Part shown: piece after piece, positions 1 through 11,284 of the stretch
How the letters are laid out: every line of letters begins with the position of its first letter
How positions within the stretch are numbered: the stretch's first letter is position 1
Assembly: GCF_029784165.1 (NCBI RefSeq)
Contig: NC_073694.1
Location: forward strand, 46,843,674-46,907,673
Length of the DNA: 64,000 nt
Source of the DNA: Wyeomyia smithii
Lineage: Eukaryota > Arthropoda > Insecta > Diptera > Culicidae
Direction of reading: 5' to 3'
Made by a program: the position numbers and the translations under genes
The notes under the pieces: model-generated
Seen by the model: the letters and a program-made list of their open reading frames with translations, nothing else
What the model was told of the DNA's origin: nothing
The model's database searches: none

Positions 1-2280
1 ACAAAAATGCAAAAACTAGCAGACGAGCTCTCGTACCACTATGCATTGGGACCACTTTTATACCTTTGGTTTTTCCAGTGATTGCTATACCTTTCTAGGA
101 GAAAGGCAAAAACGGTCTATGAAAGTAATGTTATGAACTTTAAACTAATAAATGTTAGATTATGTTCAATTCTTTCTTAAAATTCCTCAGTTTTGGAACA
201 TGTTTACGAAAAACCAGATTTTCGGCAATGAGAAGTTTTTTTCGGGGCACCGCTAACACTAATATCAAAGTAGAAAAAATTCTGAATGTTTTGGTGCTAA
301 AACCATAAAAATCGTATGGAAATTGTCAAAGTTACAGGAATTTCAGTTGGTAGGTATCCGCGTAAACCGTCGGGCATGTAAGGGTTAAAAAAATTCAAAT
401 CCTCCCATAAACCCCCTCTTATGACTATATAAAAACTAATTTTATCAAAAGTTGCCTTTTGATGAGCCTTGAGATCAGGGTCGGATTTGGGCGCTTGGGG
501 ACCCGGGACAAATTTATTTGTGAGGCCCTCTGCTCTTGAAATATTTAGAGGTAACGTTCTGTAAAGTGACGAGCAAAAAAAGGTCGCCTTAGGACTAGCC
601 CCCCCCCTCGATTGGTGATGGTTTTATTTAGGGCAGGGTACGGAAAATGGTCTATTTTGCCCCTTTTCACCCCATTTTCACCCCCATTTTGAACATTGTT
701 AATTTAGTCGAAGCTGAGATTTTTACGCCCAAAATCGTAAAGTAAAAACAAACTTAGCTTTAAAATTGTATGAAAAAAGGCAAATTCTGATTTACCTCAA
801 AAGTAATGCGGGACGTTGTTACACCACCACCTCACTACCCGCTACCTTAGTAGACCACTAGGATAAGTTTAATATGACACAGTGATATCACAAAACAGCG
901 CTTCGTACTCGAAAACCTCTGTATAAAATTTTTAATATAATCGGTTGAGTAAAAGTAATTGACATACCAAGTATTGCCCGTGGACGGACAATTTTTTCAA
1001 ACTCATGAATAAGTTCATTAAAAGGCATAAACACAATTAAAGCAGAAAACATAAATCGTATAAAAGAACTGAATCGTGGGAACTGAAAATGCTTTACAAA
1101 AAATATGGTTGTTTCGAACGGTGTGATGTCTTGGGTAAGTATGTAAATAAAAATTTTGTTTCTCCAAAAAAAATATACACCGTGAAAAAAAAATTTTTTT
1201 CAACAAAAAAAAATAATATCTAAAAAAGCTCAAATTCAAATATTAATATTTGTTTTCAGAAACTACAGCAGATTAGTTTAACATTAACGGTTATCTGACC
1301 ATGGACAAATGAAAAACAAAAATTTTGAAACTATAAGAAAACTGTGAACGGTGTGTTTGATTGGTATAACGTCTTCAGCAAAGCTGTAGACAGTAATTGG
1401 TTCCAGAAAAATGCACCTTGTCTCATTCAGGAAAATAGCACAAAAGTATTGAAAATTTAATAAATTCCAATCTTTTCGCTGTAAAAATAATTAATTTTGT
1501 TACATTGATAATGCATGTCAATGATACTATGCTTGTTGCTGAATAGACACGATTTGAAAAAACTCATTTTTCAAAATAGTTCGACAACGGCTGCTTAGTC
1601 GTGAGGAGCACAATGACCTGGATAAACTTACGAAATCATATAGCTTCATAGGAATTTGAATAATCCTAAAAAAATTACATCTGAAAAATTGTGTACAACT
1701 TAACGTTTAAGTTAAAAATTGTACAACGTCACCTTTAACTTCTGATCAAGTGATTTGTTATAATTCCGGATTTCTTATATATATTTGAAAATCTTCTCTT
1801 CAAGTTTAAATTAAATTGAAGTGTTTCTCCATGATCAAACAATAATCAATGTTCAATTCTTCTGTGGGTTTCATGAAAAAAAAAAAAATTCAAAATTTGA
1901 GCTGTCTTGATATAATTTAGGTTTTTTTGTTGTTTTAACTTTGCCAAATATGGAACAAATTTACCTTACGGGCTCTAAAAATATTTGTAATCATCAAAAT
2001 CATTTTTACATAAAATTAGTCCAAAAAACAATCACCTATAGCGCGAATGAGCCTATAGGAACAACTGTGCAAAGTTTTTGCCAGATCTGAATAATAACAC
2101 TCGTTTAAAATGTAGTTGGTGTGGCGGTGTAGATTTTTTTGTTGCGAAAATCAACATAACCAGAAACGTTGATTAAACTTTATCAACTGAAGGAAATGAA
2201 GACAATCATTACAATTACACTGTAAATCGTAGTATCTAGTTACTACAAGTCAAGTGCACATACACTCATCATACCGTCAG
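1..2280. other. AT-rich non-coding stretch, no gene seen
   Basis: No open frame here resembles a known protein. The sequence is A/T-rich with many homopolymer runs. Around 480-640 a G/C-richer segment resembles the one at about 43320-43440 (both have a ggcccnnngac-like core and a run of C), which suggests a dispersed element, but I could not define its ends. Confidence 0.5.
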
Positions 2281-2770
2281 TGAGCACGAAAATGGCAGGA
2301 AAAAAAGCTGCGAAAGCAATTCATTACATGCGAACAAGAAGCCGCCCGTGATGTGATTCTTCCGCTTCATCACCTGCCCGTTCGCCGCCAACACCTCATT
2401 TCGGAATGCTTGATTGCATCGATTCGGTCAATCAATTCCCGGCTTCATCGTCGGATGCCTTCTCGTTTCCTATAGGGCATAGACGAACCGATGTCACTCA
2501 TGCCAAGCAAAAGCAAGCCCCGAACCAATGGAATTGCGGATTAAAAGCTACCACCAAACTCTCACCACACTCGAGGTTGACCATTTAGCCGTGTATTGTC
2601 GGTTGACCGCCGGGTTGCCACCCGTACTGCAACATTGTGGAGCTCTGCCAGCCTGTAACGTGCCTGGTTCTGTTTTTTTTTCGTTGTTGTTGCTGTCCTG
2701 CGTCAAACTGTATGCCAATCTAGGGGGAGGCTCATCTGGGCAGACTGTCGAATAATAATGTCAATAGTGG
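2281..2770. other. More balanced-composition, apparently single-copy DNA
   Basis: Base composition is more even than in the flanks and I see no repeat of this stretch elsewhere in the window. Short overlapping open frames exist but none looks like a known protein and none has convincing splice partners. It could be a regulatory or untranslated part of the RUNX gene that ends at 8898; that is only a possibility. Confidence 0.3.
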
Positions 2771-2868
2771 CTAGTCACGATAAATCAAATCCCTTCCAGT
2801 TGAGGGATTTTTTTGTCTTATTTTTACGCAACTGAAAAATTCATTTTGGTCGTAGTTTTTTTTTTTTT

Positions 2869-3170
2869 TTGAAGTAGAATACTTCTCTCAGGATGTTCGG
2901 CTACATAGGGATGTGAAATGAAAATCTAAAACCGAAAAAAGCGAAAAATATGTCCAATTTCAAATGCTAATAAATCGGTTAATATTCGATGGATTTCCTT
3001 CGTTCTTGCAGCAATAGATTGGAAAATTTTCTAAGATTCTTCCCAAAAGAAGATAATTGTAATTTTATTATTCACACCATTGTACTATTGAAAATAGTCA
3101 AGCCTTGTCAAAACGAAAAATTCGACCTCTGATTGGTCATTTTATGATTGCTTCCCAAGCACGGTCGACA
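2869..3170 (+). repeat. Dispersed composite repeat, module A (copy 1)
   Basis: Begins with GAAGTAGAATACTTCTCTCA and runs to a CCCAAGCACGGTCG block. Very similar sequence recurs at 5734-6030 and 54688-54975 in the same orientation. It has no coding capacity. It sits directly upstream of a conserved CCAAT/TATA arrangement, so it may be the 5' part of an LTR-like or other RNA polymerase II-transcribed repeat. Confidence 0.7.
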
Positions 3171-3217
3171 GAATCATATACCTTGCAATTGAAAACATGC
3201 TATTTGGCCTATATAAG
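3131..3217 (+). promoter_or_regulatory. Repeat-borne CCAAT plus TATA box
   Basis: GATTGGTC (inverted CCAAT) at 3131-3138 is followed 79 bases later by TATATAAG at 3210-3217. The same pair with nearly the same distance occurs in the copy at 5987-6074, and the TATA part with its downstream flank recurs at 4897-4904. The preserved spacing suggests a core promoter carried by the repeat family. No coding frame follows it. Confidence 0.5.
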
Positions 3218-3300
3218 AGCCTGTTTCAGCCGAAGCCGCTCATAATAGTTCTAGACAGCGACAACAGTGGTCGTCATTCCTTAGCAGCAGCACTAGCCCT
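3205..3300 (+). repeat. Dispersed composite repeat, module B (copy 1)
   Basis: The stretch from the TATA box through GAAGCCGCTCATAATAGTTC and the following CAGCGACAACAG is repeated at 4897-4985. Its downstream part recurs near 57195-57260 ahead of runs rich in AGCAGC/GATAGCGG. These modules keep the same order in several copies, which argues that they belong to one family. Confidence 0.6.
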
Positions 3301-3875
3301 GTGGTTGGTCACCACGTCTCAGGAGCAGCGGGGTTTTTCTCAGCGTGTGTCGCCAGACTGCCATCATTTCCCTCGTGTTGGGGCAGCATGAAGATTGCCA
3401 TCAGGAAATCCAATTTTGGAAATCAAAATGCCTTTTTCAAGGCAAATAAACAAGTCATTGAAAGGTAATAATTTTTGACAACGCAAGCAAGCATTCTCTG
3501 TTGGTTCCTAGCAATTTAAATCTGTCGCACACGTTCAATTTCTACTAGAAAAAACGGGAAATCTAGAATTATCGGCGAATGGTTATCCGGAATGATGATA
3601 ATTGAACAAACTTGCCAGTGTTGTGAAATATAATAGCACCATTTGCTCTTCAACTATGTGATTGAAGTAGTTAAAATTTTTCATCGTGTGTAACAGACGA
3701 AAAACCGCGAATTTCAGCATTTGCAAGCGTGGAAAAATTCAACATTGCCTCAAGAACGTGTTGGTGGCCCTAAGAAGGACCGGTTATAATTTATACTTGT
3801 ACTCGTGCTGGATGGCAGCAGATAACAGAAATGCAGCACTTACGCTCTTGCGTCTTAAATTAAAACGGTTATATT

Positions 3876-4160
3876 TTGATACCTCAGCAGAATTTTGACC
3901 TTCATAATCATGTCTACCATCGGCAATGTCAAACACGCAATAATCTGCTTTCATATGACACAGGGACGGGAACATTTCCTTCAACCAAGCTGCGCAACAC
4001 GACACAAAACATGTTATTTTGTTGCTTCAATGAGAGTGCTATCGGTCCGGCTCGACAGAATGTCCACAAGAAATCATTTTTGTACAAACGTGCTACGAAA
4101 CTGAGGAAAAACTTTAAAAACTGAAAAAAGAGGTGGAGCTTATCAAATGATCGCTCTGAG
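3876..4160 (+). repeat. Dispersed composite repeat, module C (copy 1)
   Basis: A stretch of about 280 bases that includes CATGTCTACCATCGGCAAT and GGTGGAGCTTATCAAATGAT is closely repeated at 4559-4830. A third, shorter copy is at about 55480-55560. The two close copies keep overlapping open frames in two phases, but the translations resemble nothing I know and the frames are short, so I treat them as chance. Confidence 0.75.
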
Positions 4161-4558
4161 CCAGAATGAAGAAATGTGTTTTTTTTTTCGAACGTTGTAG
4201 TATGGTATAACTGGAAATGATTAAGTCACACATATTTTTCAAGTTATATCATTTCACAACATTCGAAACAATTATTATGTCAGAGCGGATATTGCACGCT
4301 ATCTGACTATGAAGCATTTATGCAATAATTGAATGAAAATTGCAATTGCAGCAATCGGCCTTTTTCAAAGCTACTAAATGTATTTCGAAGAGCATATTGA
4401 ATGGTTATCAATAAACTGCAACTGAGGTTTAATGCTGCAGCAAATGTACAGCAGTCAGCACGTTCTGCTCACGATGGTGAGTCTATTTTAGAAAATTCAC
4501 AACTCTTCATTAACAAGGGTGTAACGTCTTGTAGAAGACGGTTAAAGTTTAACATTAC

Positions 4559-4830
4559 AGCAGCTCATGTCTACCATCGGCAATATCAAACACGCAATAA
4601 TCTGCTTCCATGCGACACGGGAACGGGAACATTTTCTTCAATCAAGCTGCGTAACACGACACAAAACATGTTATTTTGTTGCTTCAATGAGAGTGCTATC
4701 GGTCCGGCTCGACAGAATGTCCACAAAAAATCATTTTTGTGCATCCGTGCTACGAAACTGAGGAAAAACTTTAGAAACTGAAGAAAGAGGTGGAGCTTAT
4801 CAAATGATCGCTCTGAGCCAGAATGAAGAC
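4559..4830 (+). repeat. Dispersed composite repeat, module C (copy 2)
   Basis: Second copy of the sequence at 3876-4160, with scattered substitutions. It is followed within 70 bases by another TATATAAG (4897-4904) and module B, so modules C, B and A alternate through 2.8-7.7 kb, as expected for partial tandem or nested copies of one repeat family. Confidence 0.75.
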
Positions 4831-5733
4831 ACACATATTTTTCAACTTATATCATTCCACCACGTACGAAAAATAATTCATTCCAATTTTCATCCCTATA
4901 TAAGAGCCTGTTTTAGTCGAAGCCGCTCATAATAGTTCTGAACAGCGACAACAGCAGTCCTCCCTTAGCAGCAACGGGAGCAGTGCAGTGGATACCATCG
5001 ATAGCGGATAGCGGCCACTACTGTGGCATGGCTGCGGATAAGCGAAGCAGTTTCAGCGGATCTCAGCATCGATAGCAGCTGGGCCAGCAGATGCAGGTAC
5101 AGCGGATACCAATGGCAGCTCTACTGATGGCTGTACATTAACCTACAGCCGAGCGAATTGGTTCGCGTCGCTTTTCGCGTCTATTATGGCAGAGGCCTAA
5201 TGGGAAAGTTGTATCATTTTGTTCAGAAGAATATTATTATCGGTAATATTACAGAGATGCGATTGCGTAAATCCGATTTTGAATTGAACAATTGTTCTTT
5301 TGAGAACAAATAAAACACTTATTTGAAGAGTTAATAGCTTTTGGTACCAATAGCAGTATAGTGACAGCCTCAGCGGTAGATGCAGCCGGTACTTCCTTTA
5401 GGCCGATGTGGAAGTAAATGGAAGCAGCACGGCGAAACAGTTCGGGTTATGCTTAGACGCGCGTCATTTTTCGTTGTTGATATTCCCCACATGAAACGAC
5501 GCGCTTTCGTATGATAGCGGCGGTATTAGCGGTAAATGCATTTGCCAACACATCCTCCAGTAAAGCCGTGTCTAGTTTTCAATGTGAAAACACCTTTCTT
5601 ATTGTGTTTGACCGTGCGCTTTAGTCCTCACTGTCAAGGTAACACAGAGATGTAAGATAAGCACTACATCCTATGATAAATTGAACAATTATCCTTACAA
5701 AGACAACAAATGAATTAATGAAGTTTTAATTTT

Positions 5734-6082
5734 GAAGTAGAATACTTCTCTCAGGAAGTTCGGCTACATAGGGATGTGAAATGAAAATCTAAAACTAAAA
5801 AAAGTGAGAAAGATTTCAAATGCTAATAAATCGGTTATTTTTCGATGAATTTCCTTCGTTTTTGCAGCAATCGATTAAAAAATCTTCTAAGATTCCTACC
5901 AAATGCATGAAATTGCAATTTTATCATTCGAACTATTGTACTATTGAAAATTCTTAAGCCTTGTCAAAACACAAAATTCGACCTCTGATTGGTCGTTATA
6001 CCGCGCTTTCCCAAGCACGGTCGGCAGAGTTATGGACCTAGTAAATTGGGAATGCATCGTTTGGCCTATATAAGTATATAAG
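5734..6082 (+). repeat. Dispersed composite repeat, modules A and promoter (copy 2)
   Basis: Near-copy of 2869-3217. The inverted CCAAT is at 5987-5994 and TATATAAG at 6067-6074, with a second TATATAAG immediately after it at 6075-6082, apparently an 8-base tandem duplication of the TATA box. Confidence 0.65.
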
Positions 6083-6349
6083 AGCTTCATCAGATAATAA
6101 ACAGACATTTCATCAGATATTAAATTGAACAACTGAAATTTGAAGAACACAAATGAATTTTTTTTTTCTCTGTGTGGACTCATCACTGCGACCAGAGACA
6201 TTTTGATCTATTATGATATTGCCCAGGTGTTTTCTGTACTCCGCACTTCATATTATTGGCAGTAGCACTATTGAAGTGAATGATAGGCTTTTTTTTATTT
6301 ATATCCGTGCTTGTGTGCGAGAGTTTACCCTTTCATTTCAAGCTTACTG

Positions 6350-6845
6350 CTCTACTATACCGAGCCTCTTTTCTATCCTACCAATATCGCCAAATTACAA
6401 TTCCCTAAACTGAGGCTACACCTAACGTTCCTCTCTGGCCAGGTTTATTCTAAGAGGGACTTATTATGTCAAGAGGAAGGAGTCTAATCGAAACCTCGTT
6501 CTTCGAGCAATATCGCCAATTACAATTCCCTGTAGAGGGTAAATATTTCTGAAATCAGTTTTATTATAAGAAGGACTTATTTTGTCAAGAAGAAGGAGTC
6601 TTATCGAACCTCGTTCCTCCTACCAACACCGCGTCACAATCACAATTCCCTGAAGAGGTATTCATGCTTCACCTCTGGTCAGGTTTATTATAAGTATGAC
6701 TTATATTTTTGTCAAGAGGAAGGAGTCGTATCGAAACCTCGTTCCTCCAGCCAAGACCGCGTCATAATTACAATTCCCTGAAGAGAACTATTATACGTTA
6801 TTCAGAACAGTTTTATTATAAGAGGGACTTTTTTGTTAGGATGAA
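6350..6845 (+). repeat. Tandem repeat, about 115-125 bp unit, four units
   Basis: The phrase TTATTATAAGAGGGACTTAT (with variation) followed by TGTCAAGAGGAAGGAGTC begins near 6447, 6562, 6687 and 6811, and each unit also carries ACAATTCCCTGAAGAG. Units differ from one another by substitutions and small indels, so the array is not young. No coding function is apparent. Confidence 0.8.
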
Positions 6846-6920
6846 AGTCAGTAAGGCTACTATAGAAATCAGCTTGAAGGAAGGGTATGTAGTAGAGAGC
6901 CTGAGAATGAATCCATGTTA

Positions 6921-7030
6921 AAGTCCTTTGACAACCAAATGGCCTGATTCTACTAAGATTCGAACCCACGACCACTCGCTTATCAAAGCGGACTCTGTAA
7001 CCTTGCGGCTACGAAGCTCTCTAACACACT
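6921..7030 (-). mobile_element. tRNA-derived SINE fragment
   Basis: On the - strand there is a tRNA-like head with a polymerase III B box (GGTTCGAATCT) and an A-box-like stretch about 45 bases upstream of it (TAGCCGCAAGGTTACAGAG). It is not a plausible tRNA gene because no clean cloverleaf or acceptor stem can be drawn. This sequence type differs from the other SINEs in the window. Confidence 0.5.
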
Positions 7031-7609
7031 TAAGGAGGTCTGAAGCGAATGAGTTTATAGAAGGTCGATTGCCTTATCAAATGATAATCAATAAAACACA
7101 ATCTTCCAAACACACAAAACACAAATGAATATTTGAAGAGTTGATATTTCCTCGTTTTGCGCTATAATCCAAAGTTAATTATCTTTATCTACATGCATAC
7201 TCTGACTATTATTACGTGTTTGCGTCGCTTAGTGTTTGGCTACGGTCATGCAGAACGCAAACAACGGCGCGATGCGATTCAGTAAGACGAAATGTGTTGA
7301 AATGTATAGCTCTACTTCGCCTTAAAAAGAGCTGTACGTTTCACCACGGTAAGGCGAATCGCATCGCGCCGGCATTCGCGTTCTGCATAACCGTAGCCTT
7401 GGTTCCGTTCCCGTTTATTGATGTCGTATTAAATGTGCATATTACAATTCGGCAGCACTTCAACTTCTCATTTGCACAAAATTTAAAAATATTCAATGAA
7501 CTTCATTCAAAATATCAAACAAAAAGAAATTACAATACTGTTAATGAACGGTCAACGTTTATTTACTAGAAAAAATGACTGACACGCAAGCAGCCGGCTT
7601 ATCTTTCTT

Positions 7610-7680
7610 GTAAAAGTATTCTACTTCAACCTTGCGGTCGTGGCTTTGCATACAACCTTTCTGTGATTTTTTTTTTTCAA
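7610..7680 (+). repeat. Dispersed composite repeat, module D
   Basis: GTATTCTACTTCAACCTTGC and the following GGTCGTGGCTTTGCA recur at 55689-55740. The first part is the reverse complement of the start of module A (GAAGTAGAATAC), so modules A and D may be inverted ends of one element family. Confidence 0.55.
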
Positions 7681-7822
7681 TTAGAAAGCTGAAGAGTTTA
7701 ATCATAAGTAAAGAGAAAAAATGGCACATCGTATATTAGGTATTATAACAGCTCTAACTCTCATTGTATTTTTCATCCGTTTCTTAAATTTTAACTGCTA
7801 ATGATTTCACGTACTGTTTCAG

Positions 7823-8020
7823 ATATGTCTCAATTCGGCCTCGGAACGGCCAACTCGCACTGGAGCTACAGTTCGACCGGACCCTACTCTCCGTATCTAA
7901 CGTCCTGCACCACTCCGACGGCAGCTCAGTTTAATAACCCGGCTCTCGGATTTACCTGCTCCAGTGGAGAACAGAACGCAGGCCAAGATTTCACCAGCGC
8001 CGGTAGAGACTGTGTCCCGA
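7823..8020 (+). CDS. Runt-domain (RUNX) transcription factor, penultimate coding exon
   Basis: This is an internal exon of a RUNX-family regulator, continuing in the exon at 8093. Just upstream is a good acceptor (gtactgtttcag, AG at 7821-7822) and downstream a consensus donor (CCGA|gtaagt). The exon enters with two bases of a split codon and leaves with one base over, which joins to the next exon in frame. It encodes about 65 residues rich in S, T, G and N (starting MSQFGLG, including WSYSSTGPYSPYL), typical of the poorly ordered activation/repression region after the Runt domain. No Runt domain is present in the window, so earlier exons lie upstream of position 1. Within the family lozenge or RunxB are candidates; I cannot decide between paralogues from this part. 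Confidence 0.8.
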
Positions 8021-8092
8021 GTAAGTAATTATCTGTTCACTTTCCAACTTACCGCTCTATACTTAAACCCCATTCCCCCTCCTCCGCAACAG

Positions 8093-8898
8093 TGCTCCCC
8101 GATTCGACAGCTGCCGATCTAGACCAGCATTTGAGCAGCTTGGTAGGAACGCAGCAGACTGCTCAGATGACGCATCCCAGCTTGATGGGTGGGAACGGAA
8201 GCACCAATGCGGCTGGAAATGGAACCAACGGCAGTGGAGTAACCTCCCAGGGGAACAGTATAACGACTACGAACGGATCGAATGGGCTGCTGGTTCCACG
8301 TTACCAGAGCAACTCTAGCAACAACAACGAGTACTCTCTCCATACCAGCCAAAGTGGTCCCCGTAGTCTTAGCGATTCATCTCAAGCGGAGTCCCCGGTT
8401 CAGGAAGATCTTCTGACATCCAATACCCCGAACTTAGGAGGCAGTGCCAATCAAAACTTCTCCAGTTTAGTGGTTAACCAAAGTCAAGCTAACTACGGAT
8501 CAAGCGGTGGAAGTTGCAATGGATCGCTTTATCCGGTTCTTCCAGCGAGTCTGCTCTACTCCCAATTGTACACCGCCGCCAATCAAACTCACAGCTTCCA
8601 CAATCATCCTCTCCAGAATAGCCACGGAACATCTCAGAATGCTACGATGCACGCTGGTGAACTGCAAAGTGTAATGGATCATCTGGCTTCATCCACGGTG
8701 AACAGCGGTCGTCAGCATCCCAATCTAATGAGCAATAATCCGCACACGGATCTTTCGCTGATCGGAAACTGTGGTGCAATGGCACGAGGGGCATTGGATG
8801 AAGCGGGGGCTCGCGCGCTAGCAGCTGGTGGCCGGGGAGTTCCACCGCAGGGTCAAGTCCAGTCTGAAAACGGGAACTCCGTATGGCGACCATACTGA
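8093..8898 (+). CDS. Runt-domain (RUNX) transcription factor, terminal coding exon with VWRPY tail
   Basis: The final exon follows a 72-bp phase-1 intron (8021-8092) ending in a pyrimidine-rich cctccgcaacag acceptor. It encodes 268 residues and stops at 8896-8898. The last five residues are VWRPY, the tail that RUNX proteins use to recruit the co-repressor Groucho/TLE; this identifies the family with confidence. The rest is S/N/G/T/Q-rich and without a folded domain, with a conserved-looking block YPVLPASLLYSQLY around the middle and a DLDQHLSSLVG helix-like segment near the start. The protein acts in the nucleus; in insects the family controls haemocyte, eye and segmentation genes. The exon is intact, with no stops or frame breaks, and the sequence after it is a normal 3'UTR. 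The paralogue (lozenge, RunxA/B or runt) is not settled. Confidence 0.88.
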
Positions 8899-9723
8899 GG
8901 AAAGCTTCAACCGTAGGGTTAACGTGCAATAATTCGCTTTCTACTCTTCGAGTGAATGTTGTTGATGAATCATGAACTGTGGTACTTGTTTTAAGTTAAG
9001 ACCAGTGTTGCTACTTTTTTAAAATGAAAATTATCCTCTCAATGATTTTAATTTTATGTACATAGGAAAATCTGTCCTTTGGCCCCACGGTTGATGTAAG
9101 CTACACTAAATGTTATTTCCAAACCAGATGAGGTATAGTTTAGAACTGCATTCTGCGATTCCGTACGATACATTTTGCGTCGAAAATCGATTTTATCGAA
9201 GATTTTAAGCAAAGGATATATACCGCTGTAAAATTTTATCTGTGTAAAAAAAATTGAGATTGCATTCGCAGCGAACTGTTCCAGCCAAAGATGTCCCCGA
9301 ATTTGTGACTCTGTAGGTTTTAGTAGTTACCATGTGATTATCAACTGTGTGCTGTTACTAGATGAGCACTTTTCTATTTTTCACAACACAAAAAAAAAAC
9401 AAAACAACACAATGTCAATCCCAAAATAGCCAAAAATATCTAGCAGTAAGGAGGAATTAGTAAAAAACAGTGAATGATCCCCAAAACGATTGCATAAGCT
9501 AGTAGCTAAAGAGCTCGCATGTTCCCTTTTTTTCTCGATGTGAAATTTTTAGATCAGGACAATGTTGTGCATATGGTGGGTTATGAGAAACGGTACAACG
9601 CCGGCTCGCGGCGGCGCCCAAAAACTGGTGTTGTAACAAACGCTCTAGTTCTAATGTAACTATCGTAGCAATATAATAACTTCTATGCTGTAAAAACTGG
9701 GATTAAATTAATAAATCAATAAA
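8899..9723 (+). other. 3'UTR of the RUNX gene with poly(A) signals
   Basis: About 820 bases follow the stop codon without repeats. Two AATAAA signals lie at 9710-9715 and 9718-9723, a likely end of the transcript shortly afterwards. The extent is inferred from these signals only. Confidence 0.6.
9057..9064 (+). promoter_or_regulatory. Possible Pumilio recognition element in the 3'UTR
   Basis: TGTACATA matches the Pumilio/PUF RNA site UGUANAUA on the sense strand of the RUNX 3'UTR. A single 8-mer can occur by chance, so this is only a candidate for translational control. Confidence 0.35.
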
Positions 9724-11284
9724 CGCTCAAATGGAGTATTTTATTGTAAATAAAGTAGAGAAATCAGATACACTTTTAGAAGGTAAGTATTTAAAATTTA
9801 TTAATACTTCACAGTTACACGTGGAAGGTAAGAAGAATAACGTAGAAATTCTAAATCTCATCCTATCTTTGAAACAACTCATATTGTAACGACGTAAAGT
9901 AAGAATAATTTTGATCCTTTCAAACAAGATCACGCAAATATCATTTTATATAATAAACAATTTTTCGTTCTAGTGGTCCACAATAGCTTAATTTACCCCA
10001 AATCAGAATTTATAAATGTTTCAGTTGATCTGGCGAGTGGTCCACTATAGGACAGTGGTACACTATAGGTTGATCTACCCCATGCATTGAACGAACGATG
10101 AAGCCTTGCTGTAAGAAACTATAAGAGGGCTGAAAAATTAAGTTCCGTTTGAAAGATAGGGTAAAACTATCTTGGATCGATCACATCCTTTAGTGGACCA
10201 CCCTGACGAAAAACTGTTTATTCTCTTGGTATAAATTAGAATTTACAAATATTTCTAGTGATTCTGAGAAAGGGGTCCACTATAGGGTAATTTACCCTAT
10301 TTCGTTTTGCTGATGACAACCGTGTTTTAAGGTGGACTTTCAAGTGCAGCGCCTCAGAGTATCGCGACTCCAGTAGCTGTTCAAGCCGGCCGTCAACTTT
10401 TTGGCAACATGAACAGTGATAACGGGTGTCAACTAAAAATTAAGAATTTTTTCTACAGCTGTCAAAAAAGGTGGAAGAACTTAAAGAAAAACTGATTAAT
10501 ATCTCATTAAAATACATTCATTGTAAACTAACAAAAAATATTTAGCATTTGCGAAAAATCCGTTATCGGCCTCCCGATGAAGTTTTCTTATGATGCCGAA
10601 ACAAATTATTTTTGCACCAAAGGAACTCACAATCCAAAAAAACATCTTCGCCACTGAGGTGGAGAGAGTTTCCAGTTTATAGTACGTTTTTATCACCTAA
10701 GTCCATGCCGATTGTCTCGGTTCTAGATTCTTAATTCTTCGTTCGTTGCTAGTTTATTTATTCTGGTGCAGGTTAACAGAAATGGTTTAAAAGCTTTAAT
10801 CTTTTATTTTTTTCTAGTTTGAGCTCCAGAGTAAAACCTGTGTTTCCGGTATATTAATATGTCGCGTTTGGTTCTCGATTGTTTAATAATACTTAGCTTG
10901 AATTTTACGAAATCAATCTACAGGGTGTTCAATAATATATAATACAACTTTTCATGGTTGTGTAGGGGCACACCATGTTCCATGTATACTGATTTTTTTT
11001 TCACTTTCTTCACTGAAATTTTTCTTACGCAACTTTTTTTACACAACTTTTATTTACGCACACACGCACTATTTTAAATTGTAAAAATTAGTTTTTACTC
11101 AAACATGAATTTTGGAGCCATGATGCCGTCGGGAAAGTTGTTTTGTTAGTTATTCTCAATTTCATAGAAGTTGGAATTTTGTGATAAGGTGGACCAAAAA
11201 GTGAGAAGCGAATCTTTTTTTTTATTTTTGCATAGAGAGTTTTTTTGTTCGGCAAAGTTGAGGTACATTTTGTAAGGAACAACA
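9724..11284. other. Intergenic stretch with a GGTCCACTATAG repeat
   Basis: No gene is seen. From about 9970 to 10320 there are several phrases such as GTGGTCCACTATAG and GGTAATTTACCCTAT, in both orientations, which recur over 20220-21255. The remainder is A/T-rich and featureless, and the 5' end of the LINE that follows cannot be placed with certainty. Confidence 0.5.

Noticed and set aside
3876..4124. Small protein genes in overlapping frames, duplicated at 4401-4781
   Set aside because: The frames persist in both copies only because the DNA is a recent duplicate; the translations resemble nothing and lie inside a dispersed repeat.
6921..7030. tRNA gene on the - strand
   Set aside because: A and B boxes are visible but no full cloverleaf or acceptor stem can be drawn, and the flanks look like a SINE.
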